From IMG/VR virus record IMGVR_UViG_3300020177_000019, positions 1 through 40,460 of that record: DNA of 40,460 nucleotides. One strand, given 5' to 3'. Within the stretch, counting starts at the first letter, position 1, and each line of letters begins with the position of its first letter. Made by a program: the position numbers and the translations under genes. This stretch comes from a virus. The notes beneath the pieces were generated by a model. It was not told the DNA's origin and did not search any database. It saw nothing but the letters and a program-made list of their open reading frames with translations. Of the stretch, positions 22,253-28,903 are shown piece after piece.

Positions 22253-22414
22253 ATGGCAGGTAAAGGTAGTAAGCCTAGGCCTTTTGGCGTGGATAGAAAA
22301 ACATATGAAAGCAACTGGGACAAAATCTTTGCTCAGAAACAACAGCATCAACCTCCTCCGAATATTGACGTTGAAAAACAAAAAGAGCAAGCCCAAGATA
22401 AGAGAAATGGCTAG
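22253..22414 (+). CDS. Conserved-type small protein (MAGKGSKPRPF family), 53 aa
   Basis: MAGKGSKPRPFGVDRKTYES, continuing NWDKIF, is a recurrent small phage and bacterial protein of unknown function that I recognise by its start. It is basic, glutamine- and proline-rich in the second half, and likely disordered. Ribosome site GAGGAT (22242-22247). Its stop overlaps the next (GTG) start. Confidence 0.7.
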   Translation: MAGKGSKPRPFGVDRKTYESNWDKIFAQKQQHQPPPNIDVEKQKEQAQDKRNG

Positions 22415-23040
22415 TGAATAATGAATATAATTTAGAATTCTTTGATGTCTCCGATATCATTGATTATTCCAATGTATTTGATCCATTTCATACAATTAAT
22501 TTGAGAAAATTTTGGGATTGGAACTACTTGGACTGTGTTCATTATAATTGGGACACTTTTGCTAGTTCTGAATTCGGAATTAAAACGCATACGTATGATG
22601 ATTCTTTTGCAAGACTCGAAAGTGCTATAATCAACAAGACTATAGGTTATAGTAAAGTGTTTCAACCGAATGGAGTTGTTGGACCACTCCACTACAAAGT
22701 TCATAAGGATAATCAACTTGCTTATGTCAGTTTTGGATATATGAAATATCCAGGCGTCTATGAGCAATTTTTTAATTTTATTATTCCAACTCCATACGAT
22801 GATGACAATAAGTGGATATTATCAGGACAATACGATAGACAGGGCGGTGAATTTTTAGATAGTATAGGACGTCCAATTCATACCTATCTCGCAACTGTAC
22901 CAGAAAAAAGCCCTATGATGAGATGGATCAGAATGAGAAAAGCGTTCACTGTAACTTCAGTTATAGATAATCCAAAAGTTCCTGGCTCTAAGTTTGTGAT
23001 GATGGATTGCAACTGGAGTTGGGATAGTTCAGAAGGATAA
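22414..23040 (+). CDS. Hypothetical protein, 208 aa
   Basis: The start is GTG 22414 sharing its first base with the previous stop. The sequence is rich in Tyr, Trp, Phe and Asn (FWDWNYLDCVHYNWDTFASS), alternating as in beta-rich proteins, with a conserved-looking AYVSFGYMKYPGVYEQF. An oxygenase or carbohydrate-binding jelly roll is conceivable, but no catalytic motif stands out. It precedes the desaturase by five bases and shares its AT-rich codon use, so it may have been acquired with it. Confidence 0.65.
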   Translation: MNNEYNLEFFDVSDIIDYSNVFDPFHTINLRKFWDWNYLDCVHYNWDTFASSEFGIKTHTYDDSFARLESAIINKTIGYSKVFQPNGVVGPLHYKVHKDNQLAYVSFGYMKYPGVYEQFFNFIIPTPYDDDNKWILSGQYDRQGGEFLDSIGRPIHTYLATVPEKSPMMRWIRMRKAFTVTSVIDNPKVPGSKFVMMDCNWSWDSSEG

Positions 23041-23045
23041 TCAAC

Positions 23046-23813
23046 ATGTTATTTTATTTAATATTTTTTCCAATGGCTCTTGCAAGTTTAGTCTGGAGCT
23101 TGTTTAATGGTAGTTTTCATTTATGGATAGCAACAGCGGTATTTACAATCATGTACAGTGGTTATGGTGTTACTATAGGATTTCATAAACTGTTAAGTCA
23201 CAGACAATTTGAAACAACAGATACAATGAGAAAGATACTGACGTATCTTGGATGTCAAGGAGCGCAAGGTTCCTCTGTAACGTGGACATTGATACATAAT
23301 AGAAGTCATCACGCACATACAGACACAGAAAGAGATATGCATACACCGACTAAAGGAATATTGTATTCATTATTTGGCTGGATTTTTTATAAAGAGAATC
23401 ATGAATTCGCACATAAAGAATTATTTAAAATGAGAAAACAATTAGATCCGTTTGCACTGTGGTGTCATAAAAATTACGCTTTGCTGGTTATATTAAACTT
23501 ATTAGTCATTGGATTGTTAACTGGTTACATGTTTGGCAGTACATATGTTCTTGCAAGTTTGAATGCAAGTATTTTTAGTGTACTAGTTAGTGGCATAGTT
23601 AATTGGCTAGGACACTATCCTATTAAAGGATTAACATATGAAGATCATAAGATGAACAATAAAAGCACAAATAATCCTTGGGTTGTATTTTTAACGTGGG
23701 GTGAAAGTTTACATAATAATCACCATGCAAATCCTCGCAGACTCAATTTGTCCAATAGATGGTATGAATTTGATATTGGTCTTTGGATGACAAATCTAAT
23801 AAAGAAGAATTAA
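23046..23813 (+). CDS. Fatty acid desaturase (delta-9 type)
   Basis: 255 residues with the three histidine boxes of acyl-lipid/acyl-CoA desaturases: HKLLSH (47-52), HNRSHH (84-89) and HNNHH (223-227), which hold the di-iron centre. Hydrophobic blocks at about 1-45 and 143-190 give the four membrane helices. It introduces a double bond in host fatty acyl chains and could adjust membrane fluidity or lipid for late infection. Known as an accessory gene in marine T4-likes. Stop overlaps the next start (TAATG). Confidence 0.92.
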   Translation: MLFYLIFFPMALASLVWSLFNGSFHLWIATAVFTIMYSGYGVTIGFHKLLSHRQFETTDTMRKILTYLGCQGAQGSSVTWTLIHNRSHHAHTDTERDMHTPTKGILYSLFGWIFYKENHEFAHKELFKMRKQLDPFALWCHKNYALLVILNLLVIGLLTGYMFGSTYVLASLNASIFSVLVSGIVNWLGHYPIKGLTYEDHKMNNKSTNNPWVVFLTWGESLHNNHHANPRRLNLSNRWYEFDIGLWMTNLIKKN

Positions 23814-24757
23814 TGCAAAAAAACATTTATATCATCTGGCTTCAAGGATGGAATCAAAATAAAACACCTGCTGTCGTGTGGGAATGTGCTAGATCATGGA
23901 TATATCGAAATCCAGACTGGGACGTACATTTAATTTCTGATGAAAATTTGAAAAATTATGTTGAGGAAGAATACATCGAAGAAACAAAAAATGTTGAGCC
24001 TATTCAAGCAAGATGTGATCTTTTAAGATATCGAATATTATATAATAATCCTGGTTTGTATGTAGACGCAACTACATTCTGTTTGAAGCCACTTGACTCT
24101 TGGCTCAACGATTCGATGATAGTTGACAATTGCTTTTGGCTCACAGTGGGTCAAGAGAATCGCAAAATGAAGTTCAATTTTGGAACTGAAGTATTTTTTG
24201 ATACAGATTTTATTCCGTGCGTGACATTCCTTTATTCAGACGTTGAAAATAATCCTGTATATGACTCTAGAAATTTTGATAAGAAATACACAGAAAACTG
24301 GAAACATGATGCACATTGGGAAGAACATATTAACTTTCATTACTCTTACTTTAGATTCTGGCAGGCATTTGTTGACTGTACAGAATTAGAACTCAGAAAG
24401 AAAATTGCTAAGAATTGGCCATATAGATGGACAAAAAATAACGTATCTTGGCTGAGTGCGGGTAAAGACAAAGACGTAAAATTGCCTACTGGTGTGTATC
24501 AGATTATGAGTCCGTTTCTTATGTCTGAGAAAATAGATCGAAAATTTTTATATGATCTTGTGATGAAATGGTGGCCGTTCTTCAAACTTTCTGTCAAAAG
24601 GACTGATGAGATAAAAGACTGGCAATTTATTCCGAAAGAAAATAACAAGAAAAATCTTCTGTCGTTGGAAAAGCAGTATTCGAATGACAGCAAAATAGTC
24701 TTTCTAAAACAAGCACTTGATGAGGAGATAAAGAAGGAAGACGGGTTGACAAGATGA
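23813..24757 (+). CDS. GT32/capsular-polysaccharide-type glycosyltransferase, 314 aa
   Basis: IIWLQGWNQNKTPAVVWECA with WDVHLISDENLKNYV, then ARCDLLRYRILYNNPGLYVD with the acidic metal motif, follow the Gly_transf_sug/GT32 layout. I start it at ATG 23813, which overlaps the desaturase stop; the earlier TTG 23783 would give a longer N-terminus. The N-terminal half is the sugar-binding core and the C-terminal half may bind acceptor. Substrate unknown. Confidence 0.72.
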   Translation: MQKNIYIIWLQGWNQNKTPAVVWECARSWIYRNPDWDVHLISDENLKNYVEEEYIEETKNVEPIQARCDLLRYRILYNNPGLYVDATTFCLKPLDSWLNDSMIVDNCFWLTVGQENRKMKFNFGTEVFFDTDFIPCVTFLYSDVENNPVYDSRNFDKKYTENWKHDAHWEEHINFHYSYFRFWQAFVDCTELELRKKIAKNWPYRWTKNNVSWLSAGKDKDVKLPTGVYQIMSPFLMSEKIDRKFLYDLVMKWWPFFKLSVKRTDEIKDWQFIPKENNKKNLLSLEKQYSNDSKIVFLKQALDEEIKKEDGLTR

Positions 24758-24774
24758 TCTAAATCAGTTACAAT
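24746..24774 (+). promoter_or_regulatory. Sigma70-type promoter, TTGACA-17-TACAAT
   Basis: TTGACA 24746-24751, 17-base spacer, TACAAT 24769-24774, near the 3' end of the glycosyltransferase gene. Transcription would begin near 24781, 23 bases before the gene at 24804. Confidence 0.75.
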
Positions 24775-24803
24775 TGTACTGTACAACACAATGAGACTTT
24801 ATT

Positions 24804-25130
24804 ATGATCATCTATGCAAACAACAGCTACAAGCCAAGAAAGAAGCGAAAAGTGAAAGGAGAAGTATATGCGAAGTATAAGGGTCCGTCATTTCAACCGC
24901 TCGATCAGTCGTCAGGGACGAAATCGTACAATATGGTACGACTTGAAGAATCAAAAGCAATCCCAAGCAATTTGGAATTCAGAGGTTCAGGATCTCAATC
25001 TACAGCAAAACAAGAGTCACAGAGATACACAGGAGATTACATCATCGGAATAGCAACGATGCATAAGTCTAATGCTGTGCCTGTTACGAATCCAGAAACG
25101 GCAAAAGACATAGCAAAGATGCGAAGATAA
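24804..25130 (+). CDS. Conserved phage hypothetical protein, 108 aa
   Basis: A basic N-terminus (KPRKKRKVKGEVYAKYKGPS) and a C-terminal YIIGIATMHKSNAVPVTNPE, continuing TAKDIAKMRR. I recognise this end as recurring in marine T4-like genomes, but it has no assigned function. The middle is Ser/Gln-rich and probably flexible. First gene after a good promoter. Nucleic-acid binding is suggested by charge only. Confidence 0.7.
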   Translation: MIIYANNSYKPRKKRKVKGEVYAKYKGPSFQPLDQSSGTKSYNMVRLEESKAIPSNLEFRGSGSQSTAKQESQRYTGDYIIGIATMHKSNAVPVTNPETAKDIAKMRR

Positions 25131-25133
25131 ATA
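25126..25133 (+). promoter_or_regulatory. Possible late-type promoter GATAAATA
   Basis: GATAAATA at 25126-25133 (seven of eight bases match TATAAATA) overlaps the stop of the upstream gene and would start RNA near 25139, 28 bases before the gene at 25167. Single mismatch and AT-rich context make it tentative. Confidence 0.35.
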
Positions 25134-25166
25134 ACGATAGTCTTACAATTTCCAGAGAATAGTATA

Positions 25167-25598
25167 ATGCAAAAGGAAAGAAAAAAATTATCGTTTATAC
25201 AGAAAGTCTACTTGGACAATTTGGATCGTATACGTGAAGAATTGCAGGTAGGCATTACTGATAGCACACTCACTCGGGCGCTGAATAAAATAGGCGTCCA
25301 TTCTTCTAATTTTGGCACTAGTGTTACGCTTGTAGTCGATGATGAACTTGTGATGGAAACAGTCAATCCAGTTCTTATTGTGCCAACACGCAATCATCAA
25401 AACTCTAACATATCTTGTATTATCAAAGATAAAGAGCATGAGCGATATCGACTCAGTAAGCCAACTATCATATCAGCCGATAAAAAATTTATTATCACAA
25501 CAAAAACTGCTGGCTTAGAAATATTTGTAATGCAGTTGACAGAAGATTTTCGTAATGATATGATACGTACTTCATTCTTAAACAACAATCCATGGTGA
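25167..25598 (+). CDS. Hypothetical protein, 143 aa
   Basis: A basic N-terminal helix (MQKERKKLSFIQKVYLDNLD), an acidic beta-rich middle and a LEIFVMQLTEDFRNDMIRTS C-terminus. No signal, membrane segment or catalytic motif recognised. Ribosome site is weak (AGAGAATAG). It precedes the MazG-like gene by three bases. Confidence 0.65.
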   Translation: MQKERKKLSFIQKVYLDNLDRIREELQVGITDSTLTRALNKIGVHSSNFGTSVTLVVDDELVMETVNPVLIVPTRNHQNSNISCIIKDKEHERYRLSKPTIISADKKFIITTKTAGLEIFVMQLTEDFRNDMIRTSFLNNNPW

Positions 25599-25601
25599 TT
25601 T

Positions 25602-25916
25602 ATGTCCTATTTGCTAGAGCCTGAAGATACAATCGATTATCTTGAAATGATTAAAGAGTGGCATCATGACCGCAATCTAATTGATGGTGCTACAGACAAA
25701 GACCAAGTATGTAAGCTCATACAAGAAGTAGGAGAACTCAGTGATAATGTGTGTAAAGGCCGTGATGTTTCTGACGATATCGGTGATTGTATTGTCGTTC
25801 TGGTTAACATTGCCGAAAGAAACGGACTCACAATAGCAGACTGTCTTGCTCAAGCATACAACGACATCAAAGATCGAAAGGGAAAGATGGTCGATGGAAT
25901 CTTTGTCAAAGAATGA
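25602..25916 (+). CDS. mazG: MazG-like nucleotide pyrophosphohydrolase, 104 aa
   Basis: KLIQEVGELSDNVCKGRDVS with DDIGDCIVVLVNIAERNGLT contains the ExxE...(E/D)xxD metal-binding pattern of MazG/dUTPase-like pyrophosphohydrolases, in a short single-domain form. Host MazG hydrolyses NTPs and has been proposed to lower ppGpp; phage copies occur in many marine T4-likes. It would cut noncanonical or excess nucleotides, or change stress signalling. Overlaps the next start (ATGATAG). Confidence 0.85.
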   Translation: MSYLLEPEDTIDYLEMIKEWHHDRNLIDGATDKDQVCKLIQEVGELSDNVCKGRDVSDDIGDCIVVLVNIAERNGLTIADCLAQAYNDIKDRKGKMVDGIFVKE

Positions 25917-26080
25917 TAGTGCTACAGACTATTGACACGAAAGAGGTTCTTGGTGTATACTGTACAGAGCAAGAAGCAATTGATGGTGCATGTGCTTTAA
26001 GAAGAAATGGACAATATAACGTTGAGGTTAATCTAAGTTATGAAGAGACACAGGAAGAACCAGCCAGAGCCGCCAGTTAA
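25913..26080 (+). CDS. Small hypothetical protein, 55 aa
   Basis: MIVLQTIDTKEVLGVYCTEQ then EAIDGACALRRNGQYNVEVN reads as a compact beta-alpha-beta domain. ATG 25913 is coupled to the MazG stop (ATGA). It overlaps the start of the next gene by 41 bases in a different frame, and a promoter-like sequence (25932-25961) lies inside it. Function unknown. Confidence 0.55.
   Translation: MIVLQTIDTKEVLGVYCTEQEAIDGACALRRNGQYNVEVNLSYEETQEEPARAAS
25932..25961 (+). promoter_or_regulatory. Promoter-like TTGACA-18-TATACT
   Basis: TTGACA 25932-25937, 18-base spacer, TATACT 25956-25961, inside the small gene at 25913. Would drive the gene at 26040 with a leader of about 70 bases. Confidence 0.6.
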
Positions 26081-26543
26081 GAAAGTTCGTAAGCGCCGAA
26101 AGCCTATGACCGAAGAGCAACGTGCGGCGGCCATAGAACGTCTTGCGAAAGCGCGAGCGGCTAAAAAGCCAGCACAGAACACTTCTATTCACGAGAGCAT
26201 TCGTGACTTGCCAGAAGATCATGATCTCCATCCTGATAAAGTGAAGGAATGGATCAAAGATTGGAAACTTCGCCTCAAAGGTATGCGACACTACGCAAAC
26301 TCTAAAGAAGTAAAGGAAGTAGCAAAGTACTACGAGGTTGATGGCTACATTAAAAACATGCAACGCTATCTCGACTCTGGTGTCTGGCTAGATTTCTGGG
26401 CAGGTCCTGATCGAACACAGCGAGTCAATAATATCTGTGTTGTGCCTGCATATGATAAGAATGGTGAAATTAAACGTTCTTACGGTGTCTACTATCCAGA
26501 TATAAACATGGTATGGGGAATAGACGATGAACCTCGACTATAA
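26040..26543 (+). CDS. Conserved phage protein with basic N-terminus, 167 aa
   Basis: MKRHRKNQPEPPVKKVRKRR then KPMTEEQRAAAIERLAKARA is a lysine/arginine-rich helical arm, followed by SIHESIRDLPEDHDLH and a C-terminal GVWLDFWAGPDRTQR and NMVWGIDDEPRL. This protein is recurrent in marine T4-likes; I know no function. The basic arm suggests DNA, RNA or capsid contact. Overlaps the cytidylyltransferase by 17 bases. Confidence 0.7.
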   Translation: MKRHRKNQPEPPVKKVRKRRKPMTEEQRAAAIERLAKARAAKKPAQNTSIHESIRDLPEDHDLHPDKVKEWIKDWKLRLKGMRHYANSKEVKEVAKYYEVDGYIKNMQRYLDSGVWLDFWAGPDRTQRVNNICVVPAYDKNGEIKRSYGVYYPDINMVWGIDDEPRL

Positions 26544-26970
26544 AGGCTGGAATCGAATCGGATTTACATGCAGTACATTTGATCTGCTTCACGCTGGACA
26601 TATCACGATGCTCGAAGAAGCAAAGCGACAGTGTGATTATTTGATTGTAGGTTTGCAGAGTGATCCAACGATTGATAGACCAGACACAAAGAACAAGCCA
26701 GTCCAGACTCTCATTGAGAGACAGATTCAGTTAAGCGCAGTGAAGTATGTTGATGAGGTAATAGTTTACAATACAGAGCAAGACCTTGAAGACTTGCTAT
26801 TGACATTACCTATCGCGGTGCGTATACTAGGTGAAGAATATCGAGATACTGATTTCACTGGCAAGCAGATATGTGAGAAAAGAAACATAGACTTGTACTT
26901 CAATAAACGGGACCACAGTTTCAGTAGTACAAGCCTACGTGCAAGAGTTGTTGAGAGTTCTAAGTCTTAA
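26527..26970 (+). CDS. Cytidylyltransferase-like (TagD-type) nucleotidyltransferase, 147 aa
   Basis: GFTCSTFDLLHAGHITMLEE carries the HxGH catalytic motif at 22-25, and DHSFSSTSLRARV near the C-terminus is the counterpart of the RTxGISTT signature. Known relatives make CDP-glycerol or CDP-/ADP-activated sugars and lipids from CTP. It would supply an activated precursor for the glycosyltransferases in this genome. Its 3' end overlaps a minus-strand gene by 11 bases. Confidence 0.85.
   Translation: MNLDYKGWNRIGFTCSTFDLLHAGHITMLEEAKRQCDYLIVGLQSDPTIDRPDTKNKPVQTLIERQIQLSAVKYVDEVIVYNTEQDLEDLLLTLPIAVRILGEEYRDTDFTGKQICEKRNIDLYFNKRDHSFSSTSLRARVVESSKS
26800..26828 (+). promoter_or_regulatory. Near-ideal promoter inside the cytidylyltransferase gene
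   Basis: TTGACA 26800-26805, 17-base spacer, TATACT 26823-26828. The RNA would start near 26835 and run antisense to the gene at 26960-27232 before reaching the hsp20 leader. It also encodes LTLPIAVRILGE-type residues, so coincidence must be considered. Confidence 0.5.
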
Positions 26971-27232
26971 CGATCTCTTCGACGGAACAAACTTGTTTTT
27001 TAGAGAAGCGAATCTTAGTTCCTTCTTTGATGTATCTGCTTTTTACTTTGAATTGAGTAATGTCTGATACTTTGACAAGGCAGTTTGTTACGACTTCATA
27101 CTCGTTACCTGTTTTGTCTTTGAGGACAATATGTTCTGGTGTAAATCGAACAACTGGTAGCAAAGTTTTAGTTGGCACTTCGCTGTATGCGAGTGATGGG
27201 ATGAGCAATAGAGCTAATAAAATAGTTCTCAT
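26960..27232 (-). CDS. Exported small protein, 90 aa
   Basis: A cleavable-type signal peptide (MRTILLALLLIPSLAYSEVP, cut after AYS) is followed by a compact beta-rich domain (VVRFTPEHIVLKDKTGNEYE) with two cysteines (TNCLVK and KKQVCSV) able to form a disulfide in the periplasm. The minus-strand ribosome site GAGGAG is at 27240-27245. One of only two clear minus-strand genes, convergent with the cytidylyltransferase. Function unknown; an envelope or lysis-related role is possible. Confidence 0.72.
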   Translation of the reverse strand: MRTILLALLLIPSLAYSEVPTKTLLPVVRFTPEHIVLKDKTGNEYEVVTNCLVKVSDITQFKVKSRYIKEGTKIRFSKKQVCSVEEIVKT

Positions 27233-27349
27233 GAGTTTTATCTCCTCTCGCCGTCACGGCGATTAATCGTTTCACAACGGAATTGTTGCAGTTTTGTTAC
27301 ACTGCATTAGTATGTATACAAAATTCACATTAAAAAATTGTGAAAATTG

Positions 27350-27357
27350 TATAAATA
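27350..27357 (+). promoter_or_regulatory. T4-type late promoter TATAAATA upstream of hsp20
   Basis: A perfect TATAAATA at 27350-27357, with an AT-rich flank and in noncoding sequence. The expected start is near 27363, giving a leader of about 90 bases before hsp20. Confidence 0.75.
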
Positions 27358-27362
27358 GATTT

Positions 27363-27453
27363 GCTGATTCCTTGGGAAAGGGTCGGCACTTCTCTACGCC
27401 GAATGGTCGGGTAGAGTATAACAACAATCTTGCTTAATATAAGGAGAACTGTT
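27363..27453 (+). promoter_or_regulatory. Structured hsp20 5' leader, possible ROSE-like RNA thermometer
   Basis: Three hairpins can be drawn. First, CCTT 27370-27373 with AAGG 27378-27381. Second, CTCTAC 27392-27397 with GTAGAG 27411-27416, continued by CCGA/TCGG around an ATGG loop. Third, CTTA 27433-27436 with TAAG 27440-27443 and flanking TTG opposite GAG. The last encloses the AGGAG ribosome site behind TTGCT (27430-27434), the sequence and near-SD G-G mismatch typical of alphaproteobacterial ROSE elements. This would block translation at low temperature. It is a prediction from sequence only. Confidence 0.5.
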
Positions 27454-27909
27454 ATGGTTTCTAAAGCATTTTCTTTTCCACGTTCACATTTCATTGGTTT
27501 TGATCACGTATGGTCAGAGATTGAGAGACTGTCAGATATGGCAGACAATAAACTCTATCCTCCACACAACGTAGTCAAGCACACTGAAACTCAATTCTCT
27601 GTAGAACTGGCGCTTGCTGGTTACTCAAAAGATGCACTGACTGTTGAAGTCAAAGAAGGCATTCTGGTTGTAACAGGTGATGGTCGACCTACTTTGAATG
27701 ATGAAGTTGAGCGTGAGTATCTACACCGTGGTATTTCTGCAAAGAAATTTACACGTACCTTTAGACTCTCTGAACATGTTGTTGTAGAAGGAGCAGACTT
27801 CAAAGATGGATTACTGGTCATTGACCTGAAAGTAGAGATCCCAGAAGAGAAGCGTCCTCGTACTATCCCAATTGGAAATACGGATAAACAACTACTAACA
27901 GAGGACTAA
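27454..27909 (+). CDS. hsp20: Small heat shock protein Hsp20
   Basis: 151 residues with the alpha-crystallin domain. FSVELALAGYSKDALTVEVK is a core strand pair, EYLHRGISAKKFTRTFRL follows, and ADFKDGLLVIDL is the A-x-x-x-G-L signature. RPRTIPIG is the C-terminal I-x-I oligomer motif. It binds unfolding proteins as an ATP-independent chaperone, and marine T4-like phages commonly carry it. I start it at ATG 27454 behind AAGGAG (27441-27446); an upstream in-frame start (27430) would lie in the leader structure. Confidence 0.93.
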   Translation: MVSKAFSFPRSHFIGFDHVWSEIERLSDMADNKLYPPHNVVKHTETQFSVELALAGYSKDALTVEVKEGILVVTGDGRPTLNDEVEREYLHRGISAKKFTRTFRLSEHVVVEGADFKDGLLVIDLKVEIPEEKRPRTIPIGNTDKQLLTED

Positions 27910-27910
27910 G

Positions 27911-28111
27911 ATGAAAAACTGGGCAATTCTGTGCCTATGTCTTTTCTCAACATTTGCCTCAGCAAACGAAATCGAAGAAGTTGTAGTCAAGGCACGGCAA
28001 GTTAAAGTTGTGATTGACTGGAAACTGTCAGAGAAGCATAAGCAGAATCCTCTTACAGGAAACTGGCATTATGTTGCTGAAAAAAATGTTAAGAAAAAGA
28101 CTAAAGCATAA
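27911..28111 (+). CDS. Exported small protein with TonB-box-like motif, 66 aa
   Basis: MKNWAILCLCLFSTFASANE is a signal peptide (cut after ASA), followed at once by NEIEEVVVKARQVKVV, which resembles the TonB box of outer-membrane receptors, then a lysine-rich tail (EKNVKKKTKA). One base after hsp20. Its end overlaps the lipoprotein gene at 28086. The motif parallels the one in the SleB-like lipoprotein at 20304. Function unknown. Confidence 0.65.
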   Translation: MKNWAILCLCLFSTFASANEIEEVVVKARQVKVVIDWKLSEKHKQNPLTGNWHYVAEKNVKKKTKA

Positions 28112-28238
28112 AATCTTGGGGGTGCTTTGCGCCCCCTTTCTGTTGTCTGGTTGTGTATCAAAAAACGATGACTGGGCTTGTGTACCAGTTTTTATTGAAG
28201 ATATTTACATTCTGAGTTGTGTAATGGTGACAGCATGA
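28086..28238 (+). CDS. Small lipoprotein, 50 aa
   Basis: MLRKRLKHKILGVLCAPFLL continues to SGC (Cys23), a lipobox, leaving a short 28-residue mature part. ATG 28086 lies within the preceding gene in another frame, and the stop overlaps the next start (ATGA). A GC-rich hairpin (28118-28136) with a T-run lies inside its coding region. It could be an outer spanin overlapping its partner, but the upstream protein has a cleavable signal rather than an anchor. Confidence 0.65.
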   Translation: MLRKRLKHKILGVLCAPFLLSGCVSKNDDWACVPVFIEDIYILSCVMVTA

Positions 28239-28414
28239 AGATTAAAATTGAAATAGAAGCCTCTCCAGACGAAGTTCAAGACTTGTTTATTCCAAGTAGT
28301 AAACAGAAAGAATTCGCCGAGACTCTTTATAGAGCATACATTGATGCTATGTCTAAGACTGTATCTGGCGCAGTCAGTAAAGTTTTTAAGAAACGTTCTC
28401 GAGGCGAGTCATAA
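28235..28414 (+). CDS. Small hypothetical protein, 59 aa
   Basis: MKIKIEIEASPDEVQDLFIP then RAYIDAMSKTVSGAVSKVFK, with a basic C-terminus. An N-terminal strand and two helices are expected. ATG 28235 overlaps the lipoprotein stop. Its 3' end runs 29 bases into the minus-strand lysozyme gene, so the two converge with overlap. No family recognised. Confidence 0.6.
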   Translation: MKIKIEIEASPDEVQDLFIPSSKQKEFAETLYRAYIDAMSKTVSGAVSKVFKKRSRGES

Positions 28415-28847
28415 GTCTTTCAGCACGATTGGTGACTTGTTTGTACCACAGAGAATCACGTCCTTCAGCGGCCGCTTTCTTCCAGTCATTACTGACAAGT
28501 GCCGTTCTCATTCTAACAAACTTCGCCAGTCTCGTTCTGCCTAGATTGAACATCATGTTGACCAGTATCTCCTGGACTTCGGATGGGAAACGATCAAACC
28601 TTGGGCCGAATACAGCGTGACAATCTCGGATAGATTGTCTGATGTCAGACTCGAATGCTTCATCGATTCTTTCTTCGGAAATTTTTGTGCCAACTGATAA
28701 CCCGAATTCTGGGTCCGATACCGTAACGAGATGACCGATTCCAAAGGTGGGATGGCCGAGGTGGTCAAGATAGATTTCATTGACTTTTCCTTCATCAAAA
28801 ATTAGAGCAGGCTTTACTCTATTGACTAGATCACTTTCTTCTTTCAT
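28386..28847 (-). CDS. e: T4-type lysozyme (endolysin, GH24)
   Basis: 153 residues on the minus strand. DEG with Glu19, LDHLGHPTFGIGHL with Asp28 and Thr34 match the T4 lysozyme catalytic residues at the exact spacing (Glu11, Asp20, Thr26). It cuts peptidoglycan glycan strands for host lysis. The start is taken at 28847; a longer frame reaches 28913 but extends through the polymerase promoter. GGAGAAG at 28855-28861 (minus) is the ribosome site. Lacks a signal peptide, so a holin is needed; one candidate is at 21684. Confidence 0.9.
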   Translation of the reverse strand: MKEESDLVNRVKPALIFDEGKVNEIYLDHLGHPTFGIGHLVTVSDPEFGLSVGTKISEERIDEAFESDIRQSIRDCHAVFGPRFDRFPSEVQEILVNMMFNLGRTRLAKFVRMRTALVSNDWKKAAAEGRDSLWYKQVTNRAERLMTRLENVS

Positions 28848-28849
28848 GG

Positions 28850-28878
28850 TTGACTTTCTTCTCCATAACTTATATAAT
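28850..28878 (+). promoter_or_regulatory. Sigma70-type promoter for gp43, TTGACT-17-TATAAT
   Basis: TTGACT 28850-28855, 17-base spacer, consensus TATAAT 28873-28878, between the divergent lysozyme and DNA polymerase genes. Start expected near 28885, 19 bases before gp43. Confidence 0.85.
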
Positions 28879-28903
28879 GTTGAGATAACTGACAGAGGTT
28901 TGA

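Noticed and set aside
28118-28136. GC-rich hairpin with T-run resembling a terminator
   Set aside because: It lies inside the lipoprotein reading frame at 28086-28238, so it encodes protein and would stop its own message. It may weakly attenuate, but I do not annotate it as a terminator.
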